From positions 1 through 60,331 of the forward strand of contig NZ_RJLQ01000026.1 in NCBI RefSeq assembly GCF_003833015.1: DNA of 60,331 nucleotides, given 5' to 3'. Positions 24,924 to 34,717 of this stretch are shown here, piece after piece. The position numbers and the translations under genes are program-made. The notes beneath the pieces were generated by a model that was given only the letters and a program-made list of their open reading frames with translations, ran no database searches and was not told the origin of the DNA. The stretch is from Clostridium sp. E02. GTDB lineage: Bacteria > Bacillota > Clostridia > Lachnospirales > Lachnospiraceae. How positions within the stretch are numbered: the first letter of the stretch is position 1; every line of letters starts with the position of its first letter.

Positions 24924-25611
24924 CTTGTGCCTCCCTGATCCATTCCAGTTCCATGTTCAGTTCTATTATTCTCTGCTTCGCTGATTCTGTATTCCCAGAA
25001 TGAAGGTCCTTTAAGATTCTCTCAATTTGTTCTTTTTCCTTTTCCAGATACTCCGTTAAAAGCGGATCTCCATTTTTTAATAAATGAACACCATATCGGT
25101 AATGGAAATCTGGCAGCTCTTTCTCTTCCTTCTTTTCGATTCTTCCAACTCTCATAACAAGATAGTATTTTCCATCTTCTTTCATCATACATTCCTGTTC
25201 CATAAAAAATGACTCTTGATGAAGGAATTTACGAACTTTATAAACATCGGACTGAGGAGAAAGAACCCAGGATGAAATAGAATCCCATAAATGACGACCC
25301 TCTTCTAATATATGTATCATCAGCTCACCGCCCATACCTGCAATTACCACACAGTCAGCCTCACCTTTTTCTAATTTTAAAAGTCCGTCACTTAAACGGA
25401 CTTCAATCCTATCTTCTAAACCAGCCTCTTTAATATGAGTCTGGGCCCTAAAAAGCGGGCCCTTCCTCACATCCATAGCAATGGCGTGTTTTACCTTATT
25501 TTCCTGCACCAGATAAATTGGTATATAGCCATGATCAGTCCCAATATCAGCTACAGTGCTTCCTTCTGGTACAAAGGAGGCAATTGTCTCCAAACGTTTT
25601 GATAATTTCAT
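24901..25611 (-). CDS. trmK: tRNA (adenine-22-N1)-methyltransferase
   Basis: A 236-residue SAM-dependent methyltransferase of the TrmK family. SAM motif I is VADIGTDHGYIPIYLV near 20, AMDVRKGPLFRAQ is near 45, and VIAGMGGELMIHILEEG is near 87. WVLSPQSDVYKVRKFL precedes a C-terminal helical coiled domain. It methylates A22 of tRNA in characterised homologues. It lies between rpoD and the Nif3-like gene, a conserved Firmicute arrangement. CGGAGTTTAGA precedes the ATG. Confidence 0.9.
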   Translation of the reverse strand: MKLSKRLETIASFVPEGSTVADIGTDHGYIPIYLVQENKVKHAIAMDVRKGPLFRAQTHIKEAGLEDRIEVRLSDGLLKLEKGEADCVVIAGMGGELMIHILEEGRHLWDSISSWVLSPQSDVYKVRKFLHQESFFMEQECMMKEDGKYYLVMRVGRIEKKEEKELPDFHYRYGVHLLKNGDPLLTEYLEKEKEQIERILKDLHSGNTESAKQRIIELNMELEWIREAQDAMQRTH

Positions 25612-25628
25612 TCTAAACTCCGTTATAC

Positions 25629-26834
25629 TTAGTCATCCAGATAATCCTTTAGCTTTTTGCTTCTGCTGGGATGGCGCAGTTTACGCAATGCCTTAGCTTC
25701 TATCTGGCGAATTCTTTCTCTTGTTACATTAAACTCTTTTCCAACTTCTTCCAAAGTTCTAGGTCGACCGTCACTTAAGCCAAATCTTAATTTCAGAACT
25801 TTCTGTTCTCTTTCCGTTAGGGTATCAAGTACTTCCATCAGCTGTTCATGCAGCATAGTAAATGTTGCTACATCGGCAGGGACGGCCACCTGATCATCCT
25901 GAATAAAATCACCTAAATGACTGTCTTCTTCTTCTCCAATGGGAGTTTCAAGGGAAACCGGTTCCTGAGAGACTTTCATAATCTCCCTCACTCGTTCTAC
26001 TTGCATATCTGCTCTTTTTGCAACTTCCTCAGCAACCGGTTCACGACCCAATTCCTGAAGAAGTTGCCTGGAGACCCGAACCAAACGATTGATGGTTTCT
26101 ACCATATGAACCGGTATTCGTATGGTACGTGCCTGATCTGCAATCGATCTTGTAATGGCTTGTCTGATCCACCATGTGGCATAGGTGCTGAACTTATACC
26201 CTTTCCGATATTCAAACTTTTCAACTGCTTTGATTAGTCCTAGATTTCCCTCTTGGATGAGATCCAGAAACTGCATCCCACGTCCCACATAACGCTTGGC
26301 AATGCTGACGACAAGACGTAGATTCGCCTCTGTCAGCCGTTGTTTGGCTTCCTCTTCCCCTAATTCGATCCGCTTGGCTAGTTCAATCTCCTCCTCACTG
26401 GTAAGCAGGGGAACCTTTCCAATCTCTTTTAAATACATGCGAACCGGATCTTCCACACTGATCCCTTCCGGTACAGAAAGATCAATGCTTTCCATATCGA
26501 TTTCCTCTTCTTCGATCTCTTCTTCCACAAAAAGGTCTTCATCAAGTTCCAGTTCTACATCGTCTATAGGCAGAACATCTACCTTATTATTCTCCAGAAA
26601 ATCAAAGATCTGATCCATCCGGTCTGAATCCAGATTTTCACCATGAAAAAAATCAAGAACCTCCTGATTTTCCAGAACATTCTTCTTATTCTGAGCTAAT
26701 AAAAGAAGCCGATTCAATTTCTCTTCAAATTCGGCGGCTGATTCTGCTGCTTTGTTTTTCGCTACAGCTTGTTTTTCTTTTGTTTTTTCTGTAGTCACCA
26801 TCTTATCTGCTGTCTTCTTAACATTTTCGTCCAT
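25629..26834 (-). CDS. rpoD: Primary RNA polymerase sigma factor
   Basis: A 401-residue sigma-70. Region 1.1-like residues (about 40-85) are followed by an acidic linker ([17 protein letters not shown]). Region 1.2 is [16 protein letters not shown]. Region 2 is [27 protein letters not shown] with [13 protein letters not shown], and region 3 begins at RIPVHMVE. Region 4 is [28 protein letters not shown], ending [11 protein letters not shown] chose MDENV because GGAAGGATGG lies upstream; an in-frame GTG six codons earlier is less likely. It sits downstream of dnaG in the macromolecular synthesis operon. It is also called sigA. Confidence 0.97.
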   Translation of the reverse strand: MDENVKKTADKMVTTEKTKEKQAVAKNKAAESAAEFEEKLNRLLLLAQNKKNVLENQEVLDFFHGENLDSDRMDQIFDFLENNKVDVLPIDDVELELDEDLFVEEEIEEEEIDMESIDLSVPEGISVEDPVRMYLKEIGKVPLLTSEEEIELAKRIELGEEEAKQRLTEANLRLVVSIAKRYVGRGMQFLDLIQEGNLGLIKAVEKFEYRKGYKFSTYATWWIRQAITRSIADQARTIRIPVHMVETINRLVRVSRQLLQELGREPVAEEVAKRADMQVERVREIMKVSQEPVSLETPIGEEEDSHLGDFIQDDQVAVPADVATFTMLHEQLMEVLDTLTEREQKVLKLRFGLSDGRPRTLEEVGKEFNVTRERIRQIEAKALRKLRHPSRSKKLKDYLDD

Positions 26835-26873
26835 GTTCTTCCATCCTTCCACAGCCTGCCTATAGTGTACACC

Positions 26874-28646
26874 CTAATCCAGCGAAATATTCAAATCCTT
26901 TAATGCAGCCTGTTCCTTTATGATTCTTTGCAGTTCTACAATTCCTGCCGCATGTCGGCTTGCATAATCCAGACTGTTTTTTTTCACTTTCAAAATCGTT
27001 TCCGAAAACGCCTTTTTCTGTTCTTCATTATTCAGGGATTCTTTTAAACTCGCATGGAAAAGACCAGCGACTTCCCGATACTTTGATTCATCATGAATGA
27101 AATGATTTAAAATCTCAGCCGGATTCAATGTTCCGGCAGCGTGTCCGTCAAAAACCATCTGTGCCACCTTATGATACAGTTCTTCTATAAAATCATCGGG
27201 AGTAATGACTCCTTTAATTTTATCAAATAGTTCAGGATTCTCAATCAACCAGGTTAGCATAAGTCTTTGCGATCGCAAAACTCCGTCTTCTTTTTCCTTT
27301 TTTCGTTGATTTTTCCCTTTTCCTTCCGCTTCATCTCGGGGCATGGACCGAACCGGTCCTAAAGTGGCACCCAGACGATTGACCAGCCGTTTCAGGTCAT
27401 CATGAGAAATAAAAAATTCTCTGGATACTGCCTCTATATAGTTCTCTCGTTCAAGTGCTTCTGGAAATCCCAAAAGTTTTCTTGCCGTCTGATTGTAAAA
27501 TTCTGTTTTCTGTTCCGGATCATCCATTTTATAGTTTTTTTTCAATACATCAATTTCATATAGGAAACTGTTGCGTGCCTCATCAATTCTCAAACGAAAT
27601 GCATCGGCATCCATATTTTTTATAAATTCATCTGGATCTTTATATGGCTCCATATTCAAGACACGAATTGCAAAACCAACCTCTTTTAATATGGGAATTG
27701 CCCGAAGTGCTGCCTTCTGTCCAGGTCCATCGCTGTCATACGTCAATACCACTTTATCCGTGTATCGTTTTAACAACTGAGCATGTTGAACCGTAAAAGC
27801 AGTCCCCAGTGAAGCCACCGCATTGGTGAAACCAGCCTGGTGCAACGAAATTACGTCAATATACCCTTCACAAATTAATATGTATTTCTCTCTGGAAAGT
27901 CTTGCATAATTTAACCCATACAAATTCCGGCTTTTGTCAAACAATTTCGTCTCCGGAGAATTTAAGTACTTGGGTTCCCCGTCTCCCATCACTCGTCCAC
28001 CGAACCCAATAACCCGGTTATTCACATCCATAATCGGGAACATGACTCGATTCCAAAATTTATCGTGAGTGCCCCGTTCCTCAATGGATACAAGCCCAGA
28101 CTGTTTTAAAATCTCATCATCAAATCCTTTTCCTTTTAAATACCGGTATAAGTCATCGCTTGTCTTGTTTGAATATCCAAGACCAAACCGGACCATGGTA
28201 TCGTCTGTCAATTCCCGGTCTTTCAAATACCGATATCCCACTTCACCCTGCTGATTTTTAAGCTGATAGTAAAAATAACCCGCTGCCAGCTTATTGATCT
28301 CCAAAAGAGTGGACTTTAAATCTTCCTGTTCCCTCGCCTCTTTACTATATTCCAAAGCGGGAAGTTCAACACCAGCTTTGTCAGCCAGCATCTTCAGTGC
28401 TTCTGTAAAGGAATAGTTTTCATATTCCATGACGAAGGAAATGGCGTTGCCTCCGGCTCCGCATCCAAAACAGTAATACATCTGTTTCGCCGGCGAAACA
28501 GAAAAGGAAGGTGATTTCTCATTGTGAAAAGGGCACAATCCAAAATAATTGCTTCCCTTTTTCTGTAACTTGACATATCCGGAAATGATATCCACGATAT
28601 CATTCTTCATCCGGACTTCTTCAATCAAATCCTCCGAATAGCGCAT
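26874..28646 (-). CDS. dnaG: DNA primase
   Basis: A 590-residue DnaG. The N-terminal zinc-binding domain (CPFHNEKSPSF near 38, with CFGCGAGG) is followed by the catalytic core with GFGGRVMGD near 212. The TOPRIM domain has ILICEGYIDVISLHQAG near 252 and LTYDSDGPGQKAA near 297. The C-terminal helicase-binding region is less conserved. It makes RNA primers for replication. GGAAGGAGGT precedes the ATG. It is the central gene of the dgt-dnaG-rpoD cluster. Confidence 0.96.
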   Translation of the reverse strand: MRYSEDLIEEVRMKNDIVDIISGYVKLQKKGSNYFGLCPFHNEKSPSFSVSPAKQMYYCFGCGAGGNAISFVMEYENYSFTEALKMLADKAGVELPALEYSKEAREQEDLKSTLLEINKLAAGYFYYQLKNQQGEVGYRYLKDRELTDDTMVRFGLGYSNKTSDDLYRYLKGKGFDDEILKQSGLVSIEERGTHDKFWNRVMFPIMDVNNRVIGFGGRVMGDGEPKYLNSPETKLFDKSRNLYGLNYARLSREKYILICEGYIDVISLHQAGFTNAVASLGTAFTVQHAQLLKRYTDKVVLTYDSDGPGQKAALRAIPILKEVGFAIRVLNMEPYKDPDEFIKNMDADAFRLRIDEARNSFLYEIDVLKKNYKMDDPEQKTEFYNQTARKLLGFPEALERENYIEAVSREFFISHDDLKRLVNRLGATLGPVRSMPRDEAEGKGKNQRKKEKEDGVLRSQRLMLTWLIENPELFDKIKGVITPDDFIEELYHKVAQMVFDGHAAGTLNPAEILNHFIHDESKYREVAGLFHASLKESLNNEEQKKAFSETILKVKKNSLDYASRHAAGIVELQRIIKEQAALKDLNISLD

Positions 28647-28678
28647 GAAGCATGATACCTCCTTCCACTAATTATTCT

Positions 28679-29689
28679 TTATATGGCTTTCCACGCTTTT
28701 GGAACAAAAAGCTGTTCGAATTTATCGATGGCATAGCTATCGCTCATCCCAGCAATATAATCACAGACTGCTCGCTCCTTGGTTTCTTTCCGAATTTCCA
28801 TTAAATCGAGATATTCTTTCGCAAGCTTGTCCGGATTATCCATATAATAATGAAAGAGCATGACAATTAAATTCTGGGCTTTTCCTTCCTCAGCCTTGGG
28901 AATGTCGTTTTTGTACACATTCTCAAACATCCAGGTCCGAAGCCCTCGCATCGCCTTTTCCATATCCGGCGACATGATAATCTCTTGTTTTTCAAAACTA
29001 TTTCCGATAATGTCATGGATTAAATTATTCAGGCGTTCTCTAACGCTATGTCCAAGTACATCTGTATAGCATTCTGGCAGATCCGTCTCAACAAACATCT
29101 TCGCACGGATTGCATCATCAATGTCATGATTAATATATGCAATCTTATCAGAGAGACGAACGATGGCACCTTCCAATGTACTTGGGTGTCCACTGGTCCG
29201 ATGATTTAAGATTCCATCTCGTACTTCCCAGGTGAGATTTAATCCCTGCCCGTCTTTTTCCAACACCTCCACCACACGAACGCTTTGCCGATAATGGGCA
29301 AATCCTTCGGAGCAGATCTGATTCAGAACTGTCTCTCCAGAATGACCAAATGGAGTATGACCAAGATCATGCCCCAAAGCAATTGCTTCCGTCATATCCT
29401 CGTTCATACGCAAGGACTTGGCAATTGTTCTGGCGATCTGAGATACTTCTAGGGTATGAGTCAGTCTTGTCCGGTAATGATCTCCTTCCGGTGCAAGAAA
29501 TACCTGTGTCTTATGTTTTAATCTACGAAATGCCTTGCAATGTATAATCCGATCCCGGTCCCTCTGATAGGCAGTTCGGATATCACACGGTTTCTCTTCT
29601 CGTTCTCTTCCTTTGCTATTTTTGCTGAAGGCGGCATAAGGACTTAAATATGCTTCCTCCCATTGCTCTGTGGATTCTCTGATATTCAT
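28679..29689 (-). CDS. dgt: Deoxyguanosinetriphosphate triphosphohydrolase-like HD protein
   Basis: A 336-residue HD-domain protein. The metal-site histidines are in RTRLTHTLEVSQIART near 65 and the HD pair in ALGHDLGHTPFGHSGE near 97, with DKIAYINHDIDDA near 175. This is the dGTPase/YfbR-related subfamily found upstream of dnaG in Clostridia. It hydrolyses dNTPs to nucleosides and triphosphate in characterised members. The ATG beginning MNIRES has AAAGGATG upstream; a frame seven codons longer lacks support. It is the first gene of the cluster. Confidence 0.88.
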   Translation of the reverse strand: MNIRESTEQWEEAYLSPYAAFSKNSKGREREEKPCDIRTAYQRDRDRIIHCKAFRRLKHKTQVFLAPEGDHYRTRLTHTLEVSQIARTIAKSLRMNEDMTEAIALGHDLGHTPFGHSGETVLNQICSEGFAHYRQSVRVVEVLEKDGQGLNLTWEVRDGILNHRTSGHPSTLEGAIVRLSDKIAYINHDIDDAIRAKMFVETDLPECYTDVLGHSVRERLNNLIHDIIGNSFEKQEIIMSPDMEKAMRGLRTWMFENVYKNDIPKAEEGKAQNLIVMLFHYYMDNPDKLAKEYLDLMEIRKETKERAVCDYIAGMSDSYAIDKFEQLFVPKAWKAI

Positions 29690-29778
29690 TCGATCACATC
29701 CTTTGCCCAAAGTTAAGGTACATTATATCATATTTCCAGAAACTTTAATACCCTATATTCAATTATTTGTATGTGCCC

Positions 29779-30609
29779 TTATTTCCTTTCATCGAACCGT
29801 TTTCTGTATACACTGGGTAAGCACCCATAGCGCTTTTTAAAGGCTTTGGAAAAAGCCCTGCTGTCTGGAAATCCATGGTTCATGGCAATCATACCGATCT
29901 CATGATCCGACCCCACCAGTTCTCTTACTGCATATTTTACACGTAGATCAATCAAATAAGTACGGTAATTAATCTGTGCGTACTTTCGAAAGATTCTAGA
30001 CAAATACGTTGGACTAAATCCAAACCGTAAGGCCACTTCATTCAGATTTAACTCTTGATCATAATTTTCCCTCATATACTGTGTAACATGAGACAATTTA
30101 TCCAATTGTATTTTTTGACGAATCACTTCTTTATCCATGTTCTCTGTCTTGAATTCAGTCACCAGTAAATACAAGAACTCATAGAACTGACTTTTTACCT
30201 TCAGGCTGCATCCATACTCCTGCTTTTCATAGATTGACCACATTGAAATAACTAGATTCGTTAGCTTCTTATTCTGTGCCTCCCCCTTCTTCTCAAAATC
30301 TACATAACTTTCATCTCCCATAAACCCTTCAAACATCTCCCCTGGGATCTGCAATACAATCGTAATATTAGGATTCTGGCATTCGATGGAATGAACTTCA
30401 TTGGAATTAACCAGAACAAAATCCTGTTCCGAAAGAGAGAGATGCTGATCGTTAATAAAAAAGCCAATCTCTCCCTCCAGAACAAGGAAAATCTCCACAG
30501 AATGATGCCAGTGTTTTGTTACTTTATAGTTTCCTTCTCTGCCCTCAAATATAAATAACCGAAAAGGCAGATCTGTGTTGGGGATAACCAGTTCATGTCT
30601 GACGTCCAT
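29779..30609 (-). CDS. AraC-family regulator with cupin N-domain
   Basis: A 276-residue regulator. The cupin-type sensor domain (about 15-110) contains KHWHHSVEIFLVLEGEIGFFIND. The C-terminal pair of helix-turn-helix motifs (about 175-272) contains LNEVALRFGFSPTYLSRIFRKYA and IGMIAMNHGFPDSRAFSKAFKKRYG. GGGAGGTATGCA precedes the chosen ATG (MDVRHE); an ATG ten codons upstream has no ribosome site. Such regulators often control sugar utilisation, but no carbohydrate genes adjoin it, so its targets are unknown. Confidence 0.88.
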   Translation of the reverse strand: MDVRHELVIPNTDLPFRLFIFEGREGNYKVTKHWHHSVEIFLVLEGEIGFFINDQHLSLSEQDFVLVNSNEVHSIECQNPNITIVLQIPGEMFEGFMGDESYVDFEKKGEAQNKKLTNLVISMWSIYEKQEYGCSLKVKSQFYEFLYLLVTEFKTENMDKEVIRQKIQLDKLSHVTQYMRENYDQELNLNEVALRFGFSPTYLSRIFRKYAQINYRTYLIDLRVKYAVRELVGSDHEIGMIAMNHGFPDSRAFSKAFKKRYGCLPSVYRKRFDERK

Positions 30610-30682
30610 TGCATACCTCCCGAATCGATCTTCTACCATTATAAATCATTTTGATTTATTTTCCAATGGTTTTCAAAGATCC

Positions 30683-32386
30683 TTAAACTGGAAGGCTATC
30701 ACTGACGCACAAAACTCCATACCCCAGCTGGGGATTGGGGTACTGACTGATTCCAGGCAGTTTTCTAGTTCCCCGGATCAAGTATGCCTTGATTTTTTCC
30801 CCAAACAAAAAAGGATCTCTGCCATCTATAACCCCCCACTGCATAAGAAGAGCTGAACTTCCAGTAACAAAAGGTGTGGCAAAGGAAGTTCCCGTCACGG
30901 CTTCATATCCACCACCCTCTCTCGCTGCAATAATACCTACACCTGGAGCTGCCAAATCCGGTTTTACCTGATTGGTTCTTCTCGTATATCCTCTTCCCGA
31001 AAAATCAGCGTAGGACTGATAGGTATCATCATAGGCTCCTACAGAAATCACTTTGGCTGCAGTCGACGGTATGGTTAGCGTAGTTTCTGGCGTTGCTCGC
31101 AAGAAACGAGTGGATTGATTGAGAACACCAGAAGAGGGGAGCCACATATTAAAGTCACCTTCCACAATCTTTCTTGGTGTTAACCGAAACTTCCAAATTC
31201 CACTGCCCACATAAGTTTCCTGGGGGATAAATTCCAAATATATTTCCTGAGCGACGCTGTATGGACCCGGTTTTCCATAATACAAAAGAACTTTGGTGTC
31301 TCCAATATTAATGGACTGCGGACCCAACCGGCTGCTGATGGGTCCAATCACTTCTCCAGAAGGAGTAATAATACTTATGTCAAATATATCAGCATAAGAT
31401 TTCCATAATTGTACACTAAATCCCTGTTGAAACTGTCCCACGCTTAGTTCAATGTCCTGTGGACTTGCAGTTGTTAACACACCGGAGATATGTCCGCCCC
31501 CAACCCCCTCATTGCCCGTTCCCACGACAATTACATTTTTTCCATAGTTGGAAATATCATCAAGAAATGTCTCAAGCAAACTGGTTCCATCATGAGACCC
31601 ATATGTATTACCAAAACTCAAGTTAATTGCAAGAGGCATTTGCCGTTCAACGGCTTCTTTTACCACAACATTCACCGCCCGCATCAATTCTGTAGTTCTT
31701 GGAAAACCATCTTTCTGTGGAACACCAAGTTTCACCACTAAGAGAGGGCTTTCATAAGCCACTCCACGGTACTGCCCTCTGTTTTCCCTTCCATTCCCCG
31801 CTGCAATAGAGGCAACTGCTGTACCATGCCCGCTAACATCTATAGAAGGAACTAACTTTAGTGCTTCTTCTCTGCTTCCCGTAGCCAGTGCTGTATTAAT
31901 CTCCTCCTCCGTGAAAACACGGTCCAGATTCTGATCCCATAATTTTAAAATCCTGGTGGTTCCATCCGCATTCCTAAAATCAGGATGATAATAATCAATT
32001 CCCGAATCAATAATTGCCACAATCACACCTTTTCCAGTCAGTACATTATTCCCTTGCTGTACAATGTTAACACAAGAGGCCGCCTTTGCCTGGTTAATTG
32101 CAAAATTCAGCCCCTTTGGTTTTTCTACAAATTCAATTTGCGCCAGCTCACTTAATGTATCAATATAGGACTCTGGTACTCTTAGTATCGCATATTCATT
32201 TACCATCTGCTCAACCTTAATCCCAACTTGTTCCAGTCCACTTATATCCCCAGAATGCTTTACAATCACATCCCAAGTCTTATCCACTGGGTCATAGCCC
32301 ACATTAAGATTGACGGATTTCGCCCGTTCCTCAGGAGTAGAACTGAGAGCCAGATTAAGAAGATTTTCTAATTTCTGATCTTGCAT
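30683..32386 (-). CDS. S8 subtilisin-like protease, Csp-type
   Basis: A 567-residue subtilase with an intact triad. Asp127 is in AIIDSGIDYYHPDF, His187 in DVSGHGTAVASIAAG, and Ser near 505 in TGTSFATPFVTGSSALL. An N-terminal prodomain-like region (about 1-95) is present, and no signal peptide. A large insert between the His and Ser blocks resembles the jellyroll domain of clostridial CspA/B/C germination proteases. Csp proteases activate the cortex hydrolase SleC in Clostridium. Many Lachnospiraceae carry several paralogues, so a germination role here is only inference. GCAGGAATG precedes the ATG, and the SpoIID-like gene lies immediately upstream. Confidence 0.85.
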   Translation of the reverse strand: MQDQKLENLLNLALSSTPEERAKSVNLNVGYDPVDKTWDVIVKHSGDISGLEQVGIKVEQMVNEYAILRVPESYIDTLSELAQIEFVEKPKGLNFAINQAKAASCVNIVQQGNNVLTGKGVIVAIIDSGIDYYHPDFRNADGTTRILKLWDQNLDRVFTEEEINTALATGSREEALKLVPSIDVSGHGTAVASIAAGNGRENRGQYRGVAYESPLLVVKLGVPQKDGFPRTTELMRAVNVVVKEAVERQMPLAINLSFGNTYGSHDGTSLLETFLDDISNYGKNVIVVGTGNEGVGGGHISGVLTTASPQDIELSVGQFQQGFSVQLWKSYADIFDISIITPSGEVIGPISSRLGPQSINIGDTKVLLYYGKPGPYSVAQEIYLEFIPQETYVGSGIWKFRLTPRKIVEGDFNMWLPSSGVLNQSTRFLRATPETTLTIPSTAAKVISVGAYDDTYQSYADFSGRGYTRRTNQVKPDLAAPGVGIIAAREGGGYEAVTGTSFATPFVTGSSALLMQWGVIDGRDPFLFGEKIKAYLIRGTRKLPGISQYPNPQLGYGVLCVSDSLPV

Positions 32387-32431
32387 ATGACATTCCTGCT
32401 TTTTTATTATTCTACGCAGAACTTACCATTC

Positions 32432-34708
32432 TCATTCCTTTGTGTTATCAGCTTCTCTAATATCAACCCCATGATAGAAGAATTTCAAAATATCCTCAGA
32501 GGTTTTTCCTTCCTTTGCCATGGTCTGTGCTCCGTTCTGACTCATACCAACCCCATGCCCATAACCTCCTCCGTATATGTGAAAAGTGGTAATATTATTC
32601 TCATCCACTCCCTGGTTTTCAATGGCTATGTATGCACTGGGAAGCGAGTTGACGTTTTTCATGTTCGAGCCATCTTTTTTTTGTATGGTCATATATTTAT
32701 TTCCCAGTTTCGCTCTCACCTGACCTTCTCCGCTTATGGTCATAACTCCTTCAGAACCTTCAACTCTGAGTTTTTTTACGATCCCCCCCACGCCACGCTC
32801 TGTTACCGTAATATTTAAGATAGAACCAACTTCTGTGATCTCTTCTTCTAATTGACGATTGGTAACCGAAGTTTCCCATCGATACATAGGAAATTGCACA
32901 TCATAAGCTGGATACTCTTTGTTCTTAATAAAATCTTCAAAATCACCATTTGTAGAAAGATTCAAGACTCCACCTCCATCCTGAAGCAAACACCCATCCA
33001 GATATGGAAAATCCACCGGGTTTCCACCCCAAACACTTCCATCTGTAGTATGCCCACAGGAGGTGGAAAAATAAAAAGCTTCTATGGGAGTGTCGTTGTA
33101 AAATAACAGTTTGCCATAGGTTTCTTTCACCGCATTCTCAGTCTTTGCAGAAGTGGGAAGATTGTTATATACTTGGAATCTGGTGCTGTCATCCACATGC
33201 GCCCCATATTTGCTATAAGTATTACTTTGAATCTGGCGGTAAGCATACGTTCTGGCGCAGACTGCCTGCGCTTTTAACGCTTCTTTCTCATAACTATTTG
33301 GCATTTCACTGGGCACAACTTTTGTCAAATAATCTTCCAAATACAATTCATTCACCAACAGCAGTCCTTCCGCATTCTTTCGTATTTCTATGGTTCCTTC
33401 ATAAGAAGGGACTCCATACGAACGTTTGATGGAATTAATCAAAATAGAGTCTTCATTTTCTAACGGAGCTGCCACAATTCTCCCGTCTTTTAATCTCTCA
33501 TCTCCGGTATCTATGATTACTTCAGCCTTAGGAGGTACTTTCACAACTCTGCTCCCAAAGGTAAGCGTCATACCACTTTTTGCAGACAGGGTTACCGATG
33601 GATGGAAAATTGACTGGAAATTTGAATTCATCAATAGAACGCGTATGGTTTTCGCATCAAATTCTCGGATTAACAAAGCTGCACATAGCTTACCATGCGC
33701 CACTATAAATTCCTGATTGTCATACCCCACAATAATATCGGAAACGGAACGTTCTTCAAATCGTCCATAAAGTCTATATACTTTAAAATTCTCGTCCATT
33801 TTTAAAGTTCCGTAACCTTCGATTTCAATGGTTGAATCCGTAACAGCCAAGACTTTACCTGATATTTTTTTCTTCTTTAATGTTACCTTTTGAAGGTTTC
33901 CTTTTCTTATGGTGATATCTGCAAGCTGGTTTACAAATTTCTCATTTTTTCCCATGGATTCATCGAAAGGAAAGGATCGTTCCACAGATCCTAAGTGTAC
34001 ATGAAATGAGGTTCCATCCCCTGCCGTAATCCACACATTTTTATAAGTAACTGAATCAGATCCAATTCCCTTTATAGAAATAATCTCATTTCCTTTCACC
34101 AATATTGTAATCTTACTATCGATATAAGAATCTAAGCTAATCCCTTCAAATTGATAATTTCCTTTGCTTGTATAAGCAGTCCAGGCTTCGGAGGAATTTA
34201 CATTAGCTGGGGTTCCATATAACAAAACGTCAAGATCTTTGATCTGACCGTCCTTATCTAAACTCTTTCTTAGATCATCATAAAGAAACCACCATTCATC
34301 CGCGGGTATCTGTTTTTTGCTTTTTTTCTTTCCCACCTGAATCTGTCTGCCTGCTTCTGGAGCCAATGCCTCTGCAAGATTCTCTGCATCCTCATAAGTT
34401 AAAAACCCCTCTGCCAATCTTCGATCAGGGGATACTTGTTTTGAATCTAAGTATCCTTTTTCATATAGAAAGTTCATGTATTTCTCATACCAACCTACCG
34501 GTTCATTCTCCGGAAAATATTTTTGCTTTTGATTCGCAAGCATTTTTTCGCAGCTTTCTCTGTCCGTTAACAAGAGAGCAGCCGATTTATAAGCTACCCC
34601 TCTTGATATTCCTGCTGGTTTCGGTTCACTTAATAGAACAATTACAATAAGGACCAAAACCAATAGAGGAATACCGAGAACAAACCCGATAAATGTCTTC
34701 TTATTCAT
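32432..34708 (-). CDS. SpoIID/LytB-domain membrane-anchored protein
   Basis: A 758-residue protein with an N-terminal membrane anchor (FIGFVLGIPLLVLVLIVIVLL). A long beta-rich middle includes an SLH-like or copper-amine-oxidase-like segment. The C-terminal SpoIID domain (about 440-750) carries YLTKVVPSEMPNSYEKEALKAQAVCARTYA, STSCGHTTDGSVWGG and YGGGYGHGVGMSQNGAQ. SpoIID is a lytic transglycosylase used in engulfment, and the catalytic Glu corresponds to the one in VVPSEMP. It is about twice the length of SpoIID, so it is a SpoIID-related protein rather than the orthologue. The AI-2E exporter gene lies 9 bases upstream. Confidence 0.85.
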   Translation of the reverse strand: MNKKTFIGFVLGIPLLVLVLIVIVLLSEPKPAGISRGVAYKSAALLLTDRESCEKMLANQKQKYFPENEPVGWYEKYMNFLYEKGYLDSKQVSPDRRLAEGFLTYEDAENLAEALAPEAGRQIQVGKKKSKKQIPADEWWFLYDDLRKSLDKDGQIKDLDVLLYGTPANVNSSEAWTAYTSKGNYQFEGISLDSYIDSKITILVKGNEIISIKGIGSDSVTYKNVWITAGDGTSFHVHLGSVERSFPFDESMGKNEKFVNQLADITIRKGNLQKVTLKKKKISGKVLAVTDSTIEIEGYGTLKMDENFKVYRLYGRFEERSVSDIIVGYDNQEFIVAHGKLCAALLIREFDAKTIRVLLMNSNFQSIFHPSVTLSAKSGMTLTFGSRVVKVPPKAEVIIDTGDERLKDGRIVAAPLENEDSILINSIKRSYGVPSYEGTIEIRKNAEGLLLVNELYLEDYLTKVVPSEMPNSYEKEALKAQAVCARTYAYRQIQSNTYSKYGAHVDDSTRFQVYNNLPTSAKTENAVKETYGKLLFYNDTPIEAFYFSTSCGHTTDGSVWGGNPVDFPYLDGCLLQDGGGVLNLSTNGDFEDFIKNKEYPAYDVQFPMYRWETSVTNRQLEEEITEVGSILNITVTERGVGGIVKKLRVEGSEGVMTISGEGQVRAKLGNKYMTIQKKDGSNMKNVNSLPSAYIAIENQGVDENNITTFHIYGGGYGHGVGMSQNGAQTMAKEGKTSEDILKFFYHGVDIREADNTKE

Positions 34709-34717
34709 GCGCTCCTC